Part shown: in pieces, positions 1 through 9,010 of the stretch | How the letters are laid out: each line of letters opens with the position of its first letter | Position numbering within the stretch: the stretch's first letter is position 1 | Assembly: GCA_030620935.1 (NCBI GenBank) | Contig: JAUXIP010000011.1 | Coordinates: 1-13,946 of the forward strand | Direction: 5' to 3' | Origin: Deltaproteobacteria bacterium | GTDB lineage: Bacteria; Desulfobacterota_B; Binatia; UBA9968 | Length of the DNA: 13,946 bases | Notes under the pieces: generated by a model | Databases searched by the model: none | Told to the model about the DNA's origin: nothing | The model's input: the letters and a program-made list of their open reading frames with translations, nothing else | Program-made: the position numbers and the translations under genes

Positions 1-1096
1 CCCGAACCTGCACCTGGTTAATCCCCATGAGGTTGTACTCGACCGGGTCTTCGGCCGTGGAGATGTTGACATCCACCGTGTTGAGCTCTGAGAGGCCGGA
101 ATAAAGAGTGGTTGATTTCCCGCTACCCGTAGGACCCGTTATGAGGATCATGCCGTAGGGCTTGTGGATCGCCTCGTGAAAATCTTTTAGGGTATGAGGG
201 CCGAAACCCAGCTTGGTCATATCCAGTTGCAGGTTGCTCTTGTCCAAGAGACGCATAACGATTTTTTCACCAAAAAGGGTCGGCAGAATCGAGATACGGA
301 TATCCAGCTCCTGTCCCGGCCCTCGCTTGAGCTTGATCCGCCCATCTTGGGTCCGTCTTCTCTCGGCAATGTCGAGGCTCGCCATGACCTTGAGGCGAGA
401 GACCAGGGCGTTCTTGAGTCTTGGAGGAGGGGTCATGATTTCCTGCAAGACTCCGTCGATACGAAAGCGGACGCGAAAGATCTTTTCATAGGGCTCGATG
501 TGGATATCGCTCGCCCCGCGCTTAGCCGCATCGGACAAAATGGCGTTGACCAGCGTGACCACCGGGGCATCCATGGTGGCCTCTTGGAGCTGCTGAAGGC
601 TTATTTCTTCCTCGTCTTGAATGACCTCCATCTCGGTGGCGCTGAATTTTTTGAGAACATCGTCGTAGCTGACCGAGCCGAAGCGCCTTTCCAGAACCTT
701 CTTGATGGCCGAGCCGGAGGCCAGCACTACGCGCACGCTGTAGCCGGTGATGAACTTGGCCTCGTTGATCGCCATAAGGTCGGTGGGGTCGGCCATGGCC
801 ACGGTCAGTGTAGAACCAGCGAGCTTAAGCGGTACGAGCTGGTGTTTCTGAATGAAGGGAGGGGGAACTAAGTTGAAAACCGAATCATCAATCTCGCCGT
901 CGTTGAGTTCGATCTTTTCGATGCTGAACTGTTTGGCTAGAAACTGGGTAAGCTGCTCTTCGGTTGTAAACCCAAGATGGACCAGTTCCTGGACGAGAAT
1001 AGACCCGTTTTTCTTTTCTCGATCCAGGGCTGTCTGGAGTTGCTCCCGACTCACAACACCACACCGGACCAAAAGCTCGGCTACACGAAGATCCAT
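1..1096 (-). CDS. pilB: Type IV pilus assembly ATPase PilB (partial, C-terminus beyond left edge)
   Basis: GspE/PilB-family secretion ATPase, which as a cytoplasmic hexamer powers pilin polymerisation at the inner membrane. I translated the reverse strand from the ATG at 1094-1096 and obtained 365 residues open to the window edge. An MshEN/T2SSE_N-like region with two helical repeats covers about residues 1-55, followed by the rest of the N-terminal domain to about 140. The core ATPase begins near 175 with SDIHIEP at 196-202 and RIDGVL at 212-217. QDGRIKL is at 250-256, the Walker A GPTGSGKST at 321-329 and the Asp-box AEDPVEY at 348-354. About 200 residues are missing, including Walker B and any zinc tetracysteine. 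The start is supported by the family-like N-terminus and a strong promoter about 28 bases upstream; the ribosome site is weak. GspE of a type II secretion system is the main alternative, since no pilin or pilC gene is visible. Confidence 0.88.
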   Translation of the reverse strand, partial: MDLRVAELLVRCGVVSREQLQTALDREKKNGSILVQELVHLGFTTEEQLTQFLAKQFSIEKIELNDGEIDDSVFNLVPPPFIQKHQLVPLKLAGSTLTVAMADPTDLMAINEAKFITGYSVRVVLASGSAIKKVLERRFGSVSYDDVLKKFSATEMEVIQDEEEISLQQLQEATMDAPVVTLVNAILSDAAKRGASDIHIEPYEKIFRVRFRIDGVLQEIMTPPPRLKNALVSRLKVMASLDIAERRRTQDGRIKLKRGPGQELDIRISILPTLFGEKIVMRLLDKSNLQLDMTKLGFGPHTLKDFHEAIHKPYGMILITGPTGSGKSTTLYSGLSELNTVDVNISTAEDPVEYNLMGINQVQVR

Positions 1097-1123
1097 AATA
1101 TCATACCTGTACAAAAGACTTTA

Positions 1124-1152
1124 ATTATCGTAAAAAAACGCCTCTATGTCAA
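1124..1152 (-). promoter_or_regulatory. Candidate sigma70 promoter for pilB
   Basis: On the minus strand a perfect -35 TTGACA (1147-1152) is followed after exactly 17 bases by GATAAT (1124-1129), five of six matches to the -10 consensus. Transcription would begin near 1117, giving a leader of roughly 20 bases before the pilB ATG. It lies in the 148-base gap between the ppdK stop and pilB, so pilB can be expressed independently of ppdK. I see no convincing terminator for ppdK in this gap, so read-through is also possible. Confidence 0.65.
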
Positions 1153-1244
1153 CTTTTATACGGGAAGTGGCGGTTTTCAGGAGGAAATTCAGCGAGAGGG
1201 ACCGAGAATCGAGAAAGGACAGACCCTGGATGTTTCCCGGGCCT

Positions 1245-3983
1245 CTACTTCCTAATTCTTTTCCTACGGCGGTCTTTTAAGGCGGCCTGAGCCCCGGCCA
1301 GCTTGGCAATGGGAACACGATAGGGCGAGCAGCTTACATAATCCAGACCGATCTCGTGGCAGAAAACGACGGATCTGGGATCGCCGCCGTGCTCCCCGCA
1401 GATTCCCAGCTCCAGATCTTTACGCACCTTCCGTCCTTTCTCCACCGCAATCCGCATCAGGGCACCCACGCCGTCCCGATCGATGCTGACAAAAGGATCT
1501 TCCGGGAGCAAACCCTGGGCAATATAGCCGGGGAGAAATTTGCCCGCATCGTCCCGGGAAAGCCCCAAGCAAGTCTGGGTCAGGTCATTAGTTCCGAAGG
1601 AAAAAAAATCCGCTTCCCGGGCGATTTCGTCGGCCGTGAGGCAAGCCCGAGGAAGCTCGATCATCGTTCCGATAAGGTAGCGGACTTTGACGCCGTACGC
1701 CTTCATGGTTTCTTGAGCCACCCGCTCCACGATCTCACGCTGGGCGCGCAGCTCCTCACGCGACCCCACTAAAGGAATCATAACTTCCGGGAAAGGATTT
1801 TTGCCCTCCTTGCGCAGCTCACAGGCGGCTTCAAAGATTGCCCTCGCCTGCATTTCGGTTATTTCCGGATAGGAAATACCCAGGCGGCAGCCGCGATGTC
1901 CCAGCATGGGATTGAACTCGTGCAGGACCTCCACCTTGTCTTTCAGAGTTTGCACTGGAACACCCATAGTTTGTGCAAGCTCTACAAGCTCTTCCTCTGT
2001 CTTGGGGAGAAATTCATGCAGCGGGGGATCCAGGGTGCGGATCGTGACCGGCAGGCGCCCCATGGTTTCTAAGATGCCTTTAAAATCTTCTTTCTGAACT
2101 AGGAGAAGCTTGTCCAATGCACGGCGGCGGCCGGTTTCGTCTTTTGCTAGAATCATCTCCTGGACCGCACGGATTCGATCGCCCTCGAAGAACATATGCT
2201 CTGTGCGGCAAAGACCAATCCCTTCGGCGCCGAAGGCAACGGTTACCCGGGCTTGATCCGGCTGATCTGCATTGGTCCGGACACCGATTTTGCGCACGGC
2301 ATCGGCCCATTTCATCAGCTTGGCGAACTGTCGGTATACCCGAGAGGCCTTAGGATCTAGAGCGTCGCCCGTCAGGACCCGGAGGACTTCTGAAGGAAGC
2401 GTTTGAATCTTCCCTTCGATCACCTCGCCCGAAGTTCCATCCAGAGAGATCCAGTCCCCTTCTTTCAAAACGGTTTCTTTGACGCGCATCTGCCGCGCTG
2501 AATAATCAATAGCCACGGCCTCACATCCCGCCACGCACACTTTTCCCATTTGCCGCGCCACCAGAGCCGCGTGCGACGTCATCCCGCCGCGGGCGGTAAG
2601 AATTCCTTGAGCCGCCTCCATGCCGCGAATATCCTCGGGGCTGGTCTCGACGCGGCAGAGAATCACTTGCTCTTCCCTCTTTTTCCAGTCTTCGGCATCC
2701 TCTGCATGGAAAACGACACGACCTGTCGCCGCGCCCGGCCCGGCCGGGAGACCCTTGGCCAGAATGCGCCCCTGTTGGTCGGCCCGCCGCTTGTCCGCCT
2801 CATCGAATATCGGACGCAGAAGATGGTTCAGCTGATCCGGTTCGATCCGAAGCAGCGCTTCTCCCTTAGAGATAATTCTCTCTTCGACCATGTCCACGGC
2901 GATCCGGACGGCAGCAAAGCCGGTCCTCTTCCCGGCCCGTGTTTGGAGCATCCACAACTTGCTGTTCTCAACGGTAAACTCGATGTCTTGCATCTCCTTA
3001 TAGTGTTTCTCAAGAATCTTGCTGATGCGATCGAGCTTCCTGTAGCTGTTGGGCATGACCTCTTTCAGCTCCGCAATCGGCCGAGGGGTGCGGATCCCTG
3101 CCACGACATCCTCGCCCTGCGCATTGACCAAGAACTCTCCATAAAAGCGTTTTTCGCCGGTGGCTGGATTCCGCGTGAAAGCCACGCCGGTAGCACAGCG
3201 CTCCCCCATATTTCCAAAGACCATGGCCTGTACATTCACTGCAGTCCCCCAAGTGTGAGGGATGTGGTAAAGCTCTCGATAAGCGATGGCACGATCATTA
3301 TTCCACGAACCAAACACCGCGCCGATAGCTCCCCAGAGTTGTTTGTAGGGCTCTTCGGGAAAATCTTTGCCGAGTCTCGCCTTTATCTCCGCTTTAAACT
3401 CGCCTACTAATTCCTTGAGATCCTCGGCGGTCAAATCAGTGTCAAAACGGACGCCGCGAGACTCTTTTTTCCGCTCCAAGATGATCTCAAAGGGATCGCG
3501 CTCGCGCCGGTCTTTCGGCTTAAGACCCATGACCACGTCGGCGTACATCTGAACGAAACGGCGGTAGGAGTCGTAGGCAAAGCGCGGATTCTGAGTGCGA
3601 GCGATGAGACCTTCCACGGTCTGATCGTTGAGACCGAGGTTTAAAACCGTATCCATCATCCCAGGCATGGATTCGCGCGCTCCGGAGCGGACCGACACCA
3701 ACAAAGGATTTTCCGCGTCGCCGAACTGCCGCCCCATAATCTTTTCGACTTTGCCGAAGGCGGCTTTGACTTCGCCGTCGAGTCCCTTCGCATACCGGCG
3801 GCGGTGAGCGTCATAATAGGCGCATACGTCGGTTGTGAGGGTGAAGCCTGGTGGAACCGGAACTCCGATCCGCGTCATCTCATGCAGACCGGCCCCCTTT
3901 CCCCCTAGAAGCTCTCGCATGAGCGCTTTTCCCTCGGCCTTGCCGGCGCCGAAGAAGTAGACATATTTTTTTTGTTTAGCCAT
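1245..3983 (-). CDS. ppdK: Pyruvate, phosphate dikinase
   Basis: PPDK (EC 2.7.9.1) reversibly converts pyruvate, ATP and phosphate to PEP, AMP and pyrophosphate in the cytoplasm. In anaerobes it works in gluconeogenesis or in pyrophosphate-linked glycolysis. The 912 residues carry the full architecture. The N-terminal ATP-grasp domain starts with [10 protein letters not shown] (27-36) and includes [16 protein letters not shown]. The swivelling phosphohistidine domain has [12 protein letters not shown], with catalytic His471 and the adjacent Thr469 that regulatory proteins target in this family. The C-terminal PEP/pyruvate barrel has Arg593, Arg649, Glu776, Asn799-Asp800 (GTNDLTQ) and Cys862 in CGEHGGDP. 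All expected catalytic residues are present, so it should be active. It ends in a basic tail ([10 protein letters not shown]). The start is set by ATG with an AAGGGAG-type ribosome site a few bases upstream. It lies 67 bases downstream of recO on the same strand, and probably shares its transcript. Confidence 0.97.
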   Translation of the reverse strand: MAKQKKYVYFFGAGKAEGKALMRELLGGKGAGLHEMTRIGVPVPPGFTLTTDVCAYYDAHRRRYAKGLDGEVKAAFGKVEKIMGRQFGDAENPLLVSVRSGARESMPGMMDTVLNLGLNDQTVEGLIARTQNPRFAYDSYRRFVQMYADVVMGLKPKDRRERDPFEIILERKKESRGVRFDTDLTAEDLKELVGEFKAEIKARLGKDFPEEPYKQLWGAIGAVFGSWNNDRAIAYRELYHIPHTWGTAVNVQAMVFGNMGERCATGVAFTRNPATGEKRFYGEFLVNAQGEDVVAGIRTPRPIAELKEVMPNSYRKLDRISKILEKHYKEMQDIEFTVENSKLWMLQTRAGKRTGFAAVRIAVDMVEERIISKGEALLRIEPDQLNHLLRPIFDEADKRRADQQGRILAKGLPAGPGAATGRVVFHAEDAEDWKKREEQVILCRVETSPEDIRGMEAAQGILTARGGMTSHAALVARQMGKVCVAGCEAVAIDYSARQMRVKETVLKEGDWISLDGTSGEVIEGKIQTLPSEVLRVLTGDALDPKASRVYRQFAKLMKWADAVRKIGVRTNADQPDQARVTVAFGAEGIGLCRTEHMFFEGDRIRAVQEMILAKDETGRRRALDKLLLVQKEDFKGILETMGRLPVTIRTLDPPLHEFLPKTEEELVELAQTMGVPVQTLKDKVEVLHEFNPMLGHRGCRLGISYPEITEMQARAIFEAACELRKEGKNPFPEVMIPLVGSREELRAQREIVERVAQETMKAYGVKVRYLIGTMIELPRACLTADEIAREADFFSFGTNDLTQTCLGLSRDDAGKFLPGYIAQGLLPEDPFVSIDRDGVGALMRIAVEKGRKVRKDLELGICGEHGGDPRSVVFCHEIGLDYVSCSPYRVPIAKLAGAQAALKDRRRKRIRK

Positions 3984-4050
3984 TTCTCCCTTTCCAACTA
4001 GTTCTTTCGATACGATTTCCGATAGCTTTTTTCAAGCCCAAAAGAAAAAT

Positions 4051-4818
4051 TCAGGCAGGAGAAAACGCTTCAAGGAAAGAGACCGACTTTAATTCCCTAT
4101 CGATCTGGAATTGAATGAATCGGGTCAGAGCGGAATGGCCCTCTCTTAAAGCTGACGGCGAAAAAGAAGGCGGACACGAAAGGATGCCGTTGGTATTCTG
4201 AAATGTTGCCAACGCATGAAGGGCTTCCGTAGAGAGAGATGCGGTTTCTTTCCTGAAGGGAGAACAAGATTCACACAGGACGCCGCCGTCGCGCGGACTG
4301 AAACACCACTGGGCTTGAAGCTCTCGTCTCCAACTCTCTCCACAGCGGCGGCAGCGCTGTAACATCGGCCGATACCCGACCAATTGCAGCAACTTCAACT
4401 CAAAGAAGACCAAAAAAGAAAGCGAGGTGCCCTTTTCCTCGACGAAGATCAGACCCTCTCTCAGATGATCAAAGAGCTGATGATTTTCTTCGTGCTCCCT
4501 TGTCAGCCTATCCGAGATTTCCACGAGATAAGAGGCATGGGCGATATTTTCCAGACTCGCGGTCAGACCCTTAAAGGGTCGAATCAAGTCGCAGGCGAGA
4601 ACAAACATCAGGGCACTGTGGGATCGTTCTTGAAATCGCAAATCGACCAGGGAGAACGGCTCCAGTGTATTGACGAATCTCCTACGCGAACGCTTGGCGC
4701 CTTTGGCGATCCCGGTAATTTTTCCGCGAGTCTCGGTGAAAAAGGAAACAATCTTATCCGATTCTCCATAGGGCCAAGATCGCAACACGATCGCGGGGGT
4801 TACACAGAAGGAAGGCAT
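4051..4818 (-). CDS. recO: DNA repair protein RecO
   Basis: Recombination mediator that, with RecR, loads RecA onto SSB-coated single-stranded DNA in the RecFOR pathway and anneals complementary strands. The 255 residues match the family's usual length. The N-terminal OB-fold opens with TPAIVLRS and GESDKIVSFFTETRGKI, followed by the basic GAKRSRRRF segment (40-48). A helical middle follows, with a C4 zinc-binding site formed by Cys156, Cys159, Cys182 and Cys185. The ATG at 4816-4818 is chosen because the conserved N-terminus begins at once, although no good ribosome site precedes it. It is divergent from grpE. I see no confident promoter on its strand in the 156-base shared region. Confidence 0.93.
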   Translation of the reverse strand: MPSFCVTPAIVLRSWPYGESDKIVSFFTETRGKITGIAKGAKRSRRRFVNTLEPFSLVDLRFQERSHSALMFVLACDLIRPFKGLTASLENIAHASYLVEISDRLTREHEENHQLFDHLREGLIFVEEKGTSLSFLVFFELKLLQLVGYRPMLQRCRRCGESWRRELQAQWCFSPRDGGVLCESCSPFRKETASLSTEALHALATFQNTNGILSCPPSFSPSALREGHSALTRFIQFQIDRELKSVSFLEAFSPA

Positions 4819-4875
4819 GGGGAGTTAATAGCTCTAGACAAAAAATTAACACTTTCCGGAAAAACACGCAAACGC

Positions 4876-4904
4876 CTTGAAAATCAACAGATTTCTCCCG
4901 GTCT
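4876..4904 (+). promoter_or_regulatory. Candidate sigma32-type heat-shock promoter for grpE-dnaK
   Basis: CTTGAAA (4876-4882) is followed after 14 bases by CCCGGTCT (4897-4904). The known RpoH consensus is about CTTGAAA, 11-16 bases, CCCCATNT: the -35 matches fully and the -10 at six of eight positions, counting the free base. The position upstream of grpE-dnaK fits. No CIRCE inverted repeat (the HrcA operator) is present. The assignment is by eye and assumes the organism has an RpoH-type sigma factor. Confidence 0.45.
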
Positions 4905-4908
4905 TACC

Positions 4909-4936
4909 TTGACAAGGGGGAAGTGGGTGGTTAAAT
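4909..4936 (+). promoter_or_regulatory. Candidate sigma70 promoter for grpE
   Basis: A perfect TTGACA (4909-4914) is followed after 16 bases by TTAAAT (4931-4936), four of six matches to the -10 consensus. Transcription would begin near 4943, leaving about 32 bases before the grpE ATG. It could supply basal expression alongside the heat-shock-like site immediately upstream. Confidence 0.4.
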
Positions 4937-4974
4937 AACCGCGAATCACGTTCTGTTAGGACAGCTTTAACGCT

Positions 4975-5607
4975 ATGGCAAACGACGAAAAAGACAAAGA
5001 GCAGGCAGAGGGAACACCAACGAACGAATCCCCCGAAAAGCCCTCTGAGCAGACAGAGGAAGAAAAATCTCTTCCCTCCGAGGCGGAGCAACTCCGCTCC
5101 CAGTTAGAGTCTAAGGAGCTCGAAGCTAAGGAACTTCAAGAGCGGCTTCTCCGCCAAGCCGCAGAGTTGGAAAACTTTAAAAAGCGCATGGCTCGCGAAA
5201 AAGAGGAGTCGATCCGTTACGCCAATGAGGGCCTTATCAAGGACCTTTTGCCTATTCTGGATAACTTGGAGCGGGCCGTCGGGCACGCCCAGGGTGGGGG
5301 AAATGGAAAACCTCTCCTTGAAGGGGTTGAGCTGGTCCTTAAAGACTTTTTGGAAACTCTGGGCAAACATGGGGTGACGCAGATCTCGGCTACGGGAGAG
5401 AAATTCGACCCGGAGAAACACGAGGCTATCGCCCAAGTGGAAAGCGAAGCGCAGGAGCCGAATACCGTCGTAGAGGAATACCACAAAGGCTACTATCTTC
5501 TCGCCCGGCTTTTACGTCCGGCCCTGGTTAGTGTTGCTAAGTCTCCTGAATCAAACGAGAAAAAAAGCGAAGAGGGGAAGGTTGAAAACGGGGAGGGGGA
5601 TGATTAA
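4975..5607 (+). CDS. grpE: Nucleotide exchange factor GrpE
   Basis: Cytoplasmic cochaperone that releases ADP from DnaK and so resets the chaperone cycle; its long helices can also act as a thermosensor. The 210 residues have a low-complexity acidic N-terminus (1-35) and a long coiled-coil helix (about 36-105, with ELENFKKRMAREKEE). The C-terminal beta domain carries GEKFDPEKHEAI (141-152) and VVEEYHKGYYL (165-175). An acidic, lysine-rich tail follows residue 190. The ATG at 4975 has only a weak AGGA about 13 bases upstream. It is 83 bases ahead of dnaK on the same strand. No hrcA repressor gene lies upstream; recO is divergent there instead. Confidence 0.96.
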   Translation: MANDEKDKEQAEGTPTNESPEKPSEQTEEEKSLPSEAEQLRSQLESKELEAKELQERLLRQAAELENFKKRMAREKEESIRYANEGLIKDLLPILDNLERAVGHAQGGGNGKPLLEGVELVLKDFLETLGKHGVTQISATGEKFDPEKHEAIAQVESEAQEPNTVVEEYHKGYYLLARLLRPALVSVAKSPESNEKKSEEGKVENGEGDD

Positions 5608-5690
5608 ATAAAACTTACGTTGTCTAATTTTCTCTACTGAACTCTTGCTTTCGAATTCAGGGAGATGGACAGGACTGAGGAGAGCAAAAG

Positions 5691-7622
5691 ATGGCAAAAG
5701 TTATCGGAATCGATTTGGGGACGACCAACTCTTGTGTCGCAATTATGGAAGGCGGAGATCCTAATGTTCTCGCCAATGCCGAAGGGAGTCGTACGACCCC
5801 CTCCGTAGCGGCCTTTTCAGACAGCGGGGAGCGATTGGTTGGGCAAATCGCTCACAGACAGGCGATCACTAATCCGGAGAACACCATCTTTGCCGTAAAG
5901 CGGCTTATTGGCCGACGTTACGACGATCCTTTGGTCCAGAAGGCTATGAAAGTGCTCCCCTATAAGATCGGCCAGGCCGACAATGGGGACGCCTGGGTAG
6001 AGATCAGAGGGAAGCGCTATAGTCCAGCCGAGGTATCGGCCTTTATCCTCCAGAAGATGAAGCAAACGGCAGAAGACTACCTTGGGGAAAAGGTAGCCGA
6101 GGCCGTGATTACCGTTCCGGCCTATTTCAATGACAGTCAAAGGCAAGCCACCAAAGACGCCGGGCGTATTGCCGGGCTCAACGTACTTAGAATTATTAAC
6201 GAGCCCACGGCGGCATCTCTGGCCTACGGTTTGGACAAAAAGAAAGACGAAAAGATTGCCGTCTTCGACCTGGGCGGGGGAACCTTCGATATCTCCATTC
6301 TGGAACTGGGAGATGGGGTCTTCGAGGTAAAGGCGACAAACGGAGATACTTTCCTAGGCGGAGAGGACTTTGATCAAAGGGTAATCGATTATCTCGCGGA
6401 TGAATTTAAGAAAGACCAGGGGATCGATTTGCGCAAGGATCGTATGGCCCTTCAGCGCCTAAAAGAGGCAGCGGAAAAAGCGAAATGCGAGCTCTCCACA
6501 TCAATGGAGACAGACATCAATCTCCCGTTCATTACCGCGGACCAGAACGGACCGAAGCACCTCAACATGAAACTGACGCGGTCTAAGTTGGAGGCGCTTT
6601 GTGCGGATCTGATCGACAGGATCGAGGGCCCCTGCCGGCAAGCTCTCAAAGACTCAGGATTGTCTCCAAGCGACATCAACGAGGTCATCCTAGTCGGCGG
6701 CATGAGCAGGATGCCTTCGGTTCAAGAGAGGGTAAAGAAAATCTTTGGCAAGGATCCGCACAAAGGAGTCAACCCGGATGAAGTCGTCGCTGTTGGGGCA
6801 GCAATCCAAGCCGCAGTGCTCACTGGGGAGGTCAAAGACGTCCTCCTGTTGGATGTGACTCCTCTCTCTCTCGGGATTGAAACTCTCGGGGGCGTTTCCA
6901 CCAAGCTCATAGAGCGCAATACTACCATCCCTACGCGCAAAAGCCAGGTCTTCTCCACGGCTCAAGATAATCAGACGGCCGTTTCTATCCGCGTGTTTCA
7001 AGGCGAGAGAGAAATGGCAGCCAACAACAAACTCTTGGGTCAATTTGATCTCGTGGGGATTCCGCTGGCGCCCAGAGGCCTTCCCCAGATTGAGGTGACC
7101 TTCGATATCGACGCCAATGGAATCGTGCATGTCTCGGCGAAGGACCTGGGGACCGGGAAGGAACAATCGATCAAGATCACCGCATCCAGCGGTCTCGACG
7201 AAGAAGAGATCAAGCAGATGGTCCGAGATGCGGAATCCCACGCCGCCGAAGACAAAACCCGCAAGGAGACTGTGGAAGCGCGCAATCAACTGGACACCTT
7301 GATCTATTCGACCGAGAAATCGCTCAAGGAGCACGGCGCGGATCTGGAGGCCGGGGTTAAGCAAGAGATCGAGGCGGCTCTGGAGAAAGCGAAAAAGACC
7401 TTGGATAACCAGGATGCCCAAACTCTGCGCTCTGCGGCAGAGGAGTTAAGTCGCTCCTCGCACAAGCTCGCGGAAGCGATGTATGCCAAGGCCTCTCAAC
7501 AGCAAGCCGCGGCGAAACCGCAGGAACCAACAGAGGAGCAGCCGGACTCGACTACCGATGGGGAGGCTCAAAAAAAGAAAGAAGATGTGGTCGACGCGGA
7601 TTTCGAGGAGGTTAAAGACTAG
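5691..7622 (+). CDS. dnaK: Molecular chaperone DnaK (Hsp70)
   Basis: ATP-driven Hsp70 chaperone that binds exposed hydrophobic segments of cytoplasmic proteins, working with DnaJ and GrpE. The 643 residues are full length. The nucleotide-binding domain carries [16 protein letters not shown] (6-21), [10 protein letters not shown] (193-202, with Thr198 at the usual autophosphorylation position) and VGGMSRMP (335-342). The interdomain linker [10 protein letters not shown] is at about 384-393, followed by the substrate-binding beta domain and the helical lid. The C-terminal tail ends in DADFEEVKD, close to the usual bacterial EEVxD-type end. The ATG at 5691 has a clear GAGGAGAG ribosome site at 5677-5684. 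It is probably cotranscribed with grpE, and a terminator-like hairpin follows it. Confidence 0.98.
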   Translation: MAKVIGIDLGTTNSCVAIMEGGDPNVLANAEGSRTTPSVAAFSDSGERLVGQIAHRQAITNPENTIFAVKRLIGRRYDDPLVQKAMKVLPYKIGQADNGDAWVEIRGKRYSPAEVSAFILQKMKQTAEDYLGEKVAEAVITVPAYFNDSQRQATKDAGRIAGLNVLRIINEPTAASLAYGLDKKKDEKIAVFDLGGGTFDISILELGDGVFEVKATNGDTFLGGEDFDQRVIDYLADEFKKDQGIDLRKDRMALQRLKEAAEKAKCELSTSMETDINLPFITADQNGPKHLNMKLTRSKLEALCADLIDRIEGPCRQALKDSGLSPSDINEVILVGGMSRMPSVQERVKKIFGKDPHKGVNPDEVVAVGAAIQAAVLTGEVKDVLLLDVTPLSLGIETLGGVSTKLIERNTTIPTRKSQVFSTAQDNQTAVSIRVFQGEREMAANNKLLGQFDLVGIPLAPRGLPQIEVTFDIDANGIVHVSAKDLGTGKEQSIKITASSGLDEEEIKQMVRDAESHAAEDKTRKETVEARNQLDTLIYSTEKSLKEHGADLEAGVKQEIEAALEKAKKTLDNQDAQTLRSAAEELSRSSHKLAEAMYAKASQQQAAAKPQEPTEEQPDSTTDGEAQKKKEDVVDADFEEVKD

Positions 7623-7663
7623 GGGGGAGTGGAGAGAGAACTCTGCCCGATCGATGTTTTAGA

Positions 7664-7711
7664 AAAGGCCCCTGCTCTCTCGTGCATTGAGGAGAGGGGC
7701 TTTCTTATTCT
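7664..7711 (+). terminator. Terminator-like hairpin between dnaK and dnaJ
   Basis: AAAGGCCCCT followed by GCTCT (7664-7678) pairs with GGAGAGGGGCTTT (7691-7703). I count about a dozen base pairs with one wobble and two small bulges, a loop of about 12 bases, and a T-rich run (TTTCTTATTCT) as the 3' side. It sits about 40 bases after the dnaK stop and would end, or partly end, the grpE-dnaK transcript before dnaJ. The T run is interrupted, so termination may be incomplete. Confidence 0.6.
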
Positions 7712-7716
7712 ATACT
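7687..7716 (+). promoter_or_regulatory. Weak candidate promoter for dnaJ
   Basis: TTGAGG (7687-7692, four of six matches) is followed after 18 bases by TATACT (7711-7716, five of six). Transcription would start near 7723, leaving a leader of about 31 bases before the dnaJ TTG. It would give dnaJ transcription after the hairpin that ends dnaK. The -35 overlaps the hairpin and is poor, so this is tentative. Confidence 0.3.
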
Positions 7717-7753
7717 CCACGCAAATAAAAAGAGTCTTTTCGAGGTTTCGGAT

Positions 7754-8866
7754 TTGAACGGCAAAAAGGATTATTACGAATTACTCGGCGTGAATCGAAG
7801 TGCTGCCGAGGAAGAGATCAAGAAAGCATACCGCAGGCTCGCTCTAAAGTACCATCCGGACCGAAATCCCGGGGACGAACAGGCCGAGGAGAAGTTTAAA
7901 AAGATATCCGAAGCTTACCAGGTCCTCCAGGATCCGCAGAAAAAGGTCCAATACGATCAGTTCGGACACGCTGCCTTTGGTGACGGTGGTCCGTTTCGGG
8001 GCGGCTTCGATTTTACTGCCGGCTTTGAGGACATCTTCGGAGACATTTTCGGGGAGTTCTTTGGCGGCACCACCGCCAGACGTCAGACCCGAGCGAGGGG
8101 TGAAGATCTTCTCTACAATTTAAAGGTTGCCTTTGAAGAAGCGATTTTCGGGGCAGAAAAGAAAATCAAGATACCACGCCAAGTTTCCTGTGATACCTGC
8201 TACGGCACCGGCTGTAAGCCGGGCACTTCGCCTCGCGCCTGCCCTACCTGCCGGGGTAAAGGTCAAGTGAACTTCCAGCAAGGCTTTTTCATGGTCTCCA
8301 GGACCTGCAACCAATGCCGGGGACAGGGAACGATGATCAGCGATCCGTGCAATTCCTGTAAGGGGGTTGGCCAAGTGCGTAAGCTGCGCACACTCATTGT
8401 AAGAATCCCGCCGGGCATCGACACCGGCTCTCGGCTCAAGCTCAGAGGCGAGGGAGGGAGTGGATTATCGGGCGGACCTGCTGGGGATCTCTATGTAGTC
8501 ATCCAAGTTGACCCGCATCCCCTCTTTGACCGCGAGGGTCTCGACATTATCTGCGATCTCCCGGTCAGCTTTGCTCAGGCCGCCTTAGGGGCGGAGATCG
8601 ATGTCCCTACGCTGGAGGGAAAGGTAAAGATGAAAATTCCCTACGGAACTCAATCGGGAAAGGTTTTAAGACTAAAAGGGAAAGGAGTTAAAGACTTCCA
8701 GGGATATCGCCGGGGCGATCAGCTGGTTCGGGTGGCTTTGGAGACGCCGACCCACATTACGCCGCGGCAGAAAGAGCTCTTGAAAGAATTTGCCGAGGCT
8801 GGAGGAGAGGACGTCAATCCTCTCTCGAAAGGTTTTTTTGACAAAGTCAAACAGATATTTGGTTGA
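7754..8866 (+). CDS. dnaJ: Molecular chaperone DnaJ (Hsp40), TTG start
   Basis: Class I Hsp40 that delivers unfolded substrates to DnaK and stimulates its ATPase. The 370 residues hold a J domain (about 4-70, HPD at 34-36) and a Gly/Phe-rich region (about 71-105). A zinc domain has four CxxCxGxG repeats beginning at Cys146, 163, 185 and 199. Two C-terminal beta domains carry the substrate-binding surface. The J domain begins immediately after the TTG at 7754-7756, which has GAGGT (7742-7746) seven bases upstream. No ATG or GTG is better placed, so a TTG start is likely. It is 131 bases from dnaK with a terminator-like hairpin between, so its level may be set separately. Confidence 0.96.
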   Translation: MNGKKDYYELLGVNRSAAEEEIKKAYRRLALKYHPDRNPGDEQAEEKFKKISEAYQVLQDPQKKVQYDQFGHAAFGDGGPFRGGFDFTAGFEDIFGDIFGEFFGGTTARRQTRARGEDLLYNLKVAFEEAIFGAEKKIKIPRQVSCDTCYGTGCKPGTSPRACPTCRGKGQVNFQQGFFMVSRTCNQCRGQGTMISDPCNSCKGVGQVRKLRTLIVRIPPGIDTGSRLKLRGEGGSGLSGGPAGDLYVVIQVDPHPLFDREGLDIICDLPVSFAQAALGAEIDVPTLEGKVKMKIPYGTQSGKVLRLKGKGVKDFQGYRRGDQLVRVALETPTHITPRQKELLKEFAEAGGEDVNPLSKGFFDKVKQIFG

Positions 8867-9010
8867 TCCTCCACCGCTTCCAAGGTCGTCTCTTATTCCC
8901 CGCGTCTTGATTCCGTGGCCGCCTAATCTTCCACTTGGCTCTCGAACCCGGAAGAATTTTGTTGACGACGACAACCAGTGTGCTAACTTTGAAAAGAGGA
9001 CCGAAAGCTT

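Noticed and set aside
194..871. An open frame of 225 codons on the plus strand near the left edge.
   Set aside because: It is antisense to pilB, whose reverse-strand translation has all the expected ATPase motifs.
2550..3410. A long open frame of 286 codons on the plus strand opposite ppdK.
   Set aside because: It lies wholly antisense to a clear, intact ppdK, its translation resembles no family I know, and codon bias in GC-rich genes commonly leaves such open frames.
3984..4050. A short GCTT/AAGC hairpin between recO and ppdK, considered as a terminator.
   Set aside because: The stem is only four base pairs and no T run follows it on either strand.
4852..4880. A TTAACACTT sequence resembling the left half of the CIRCE operator.
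   Set aside because: The matching right half at the required spacing is absent, so there is no inverted repeat for HrcA.
6690..7421. An open frame of 243 codons antisense to dnaK.
   Set aside because: Antisense open frames opposite dnaK are common and arise from its codon use; no ribosome site or family signature supports it.
8962..8989. Promoter-like TTGACG, 16 bases, TAACTT with an extended -10 TG upstream of lon.
   Set aside because: Transcription would start near 8996, inside the AGAGGA ribosome site (8995-9000) of lon, so the message would lack a usable site. The -10 also matches the consensus poorly.
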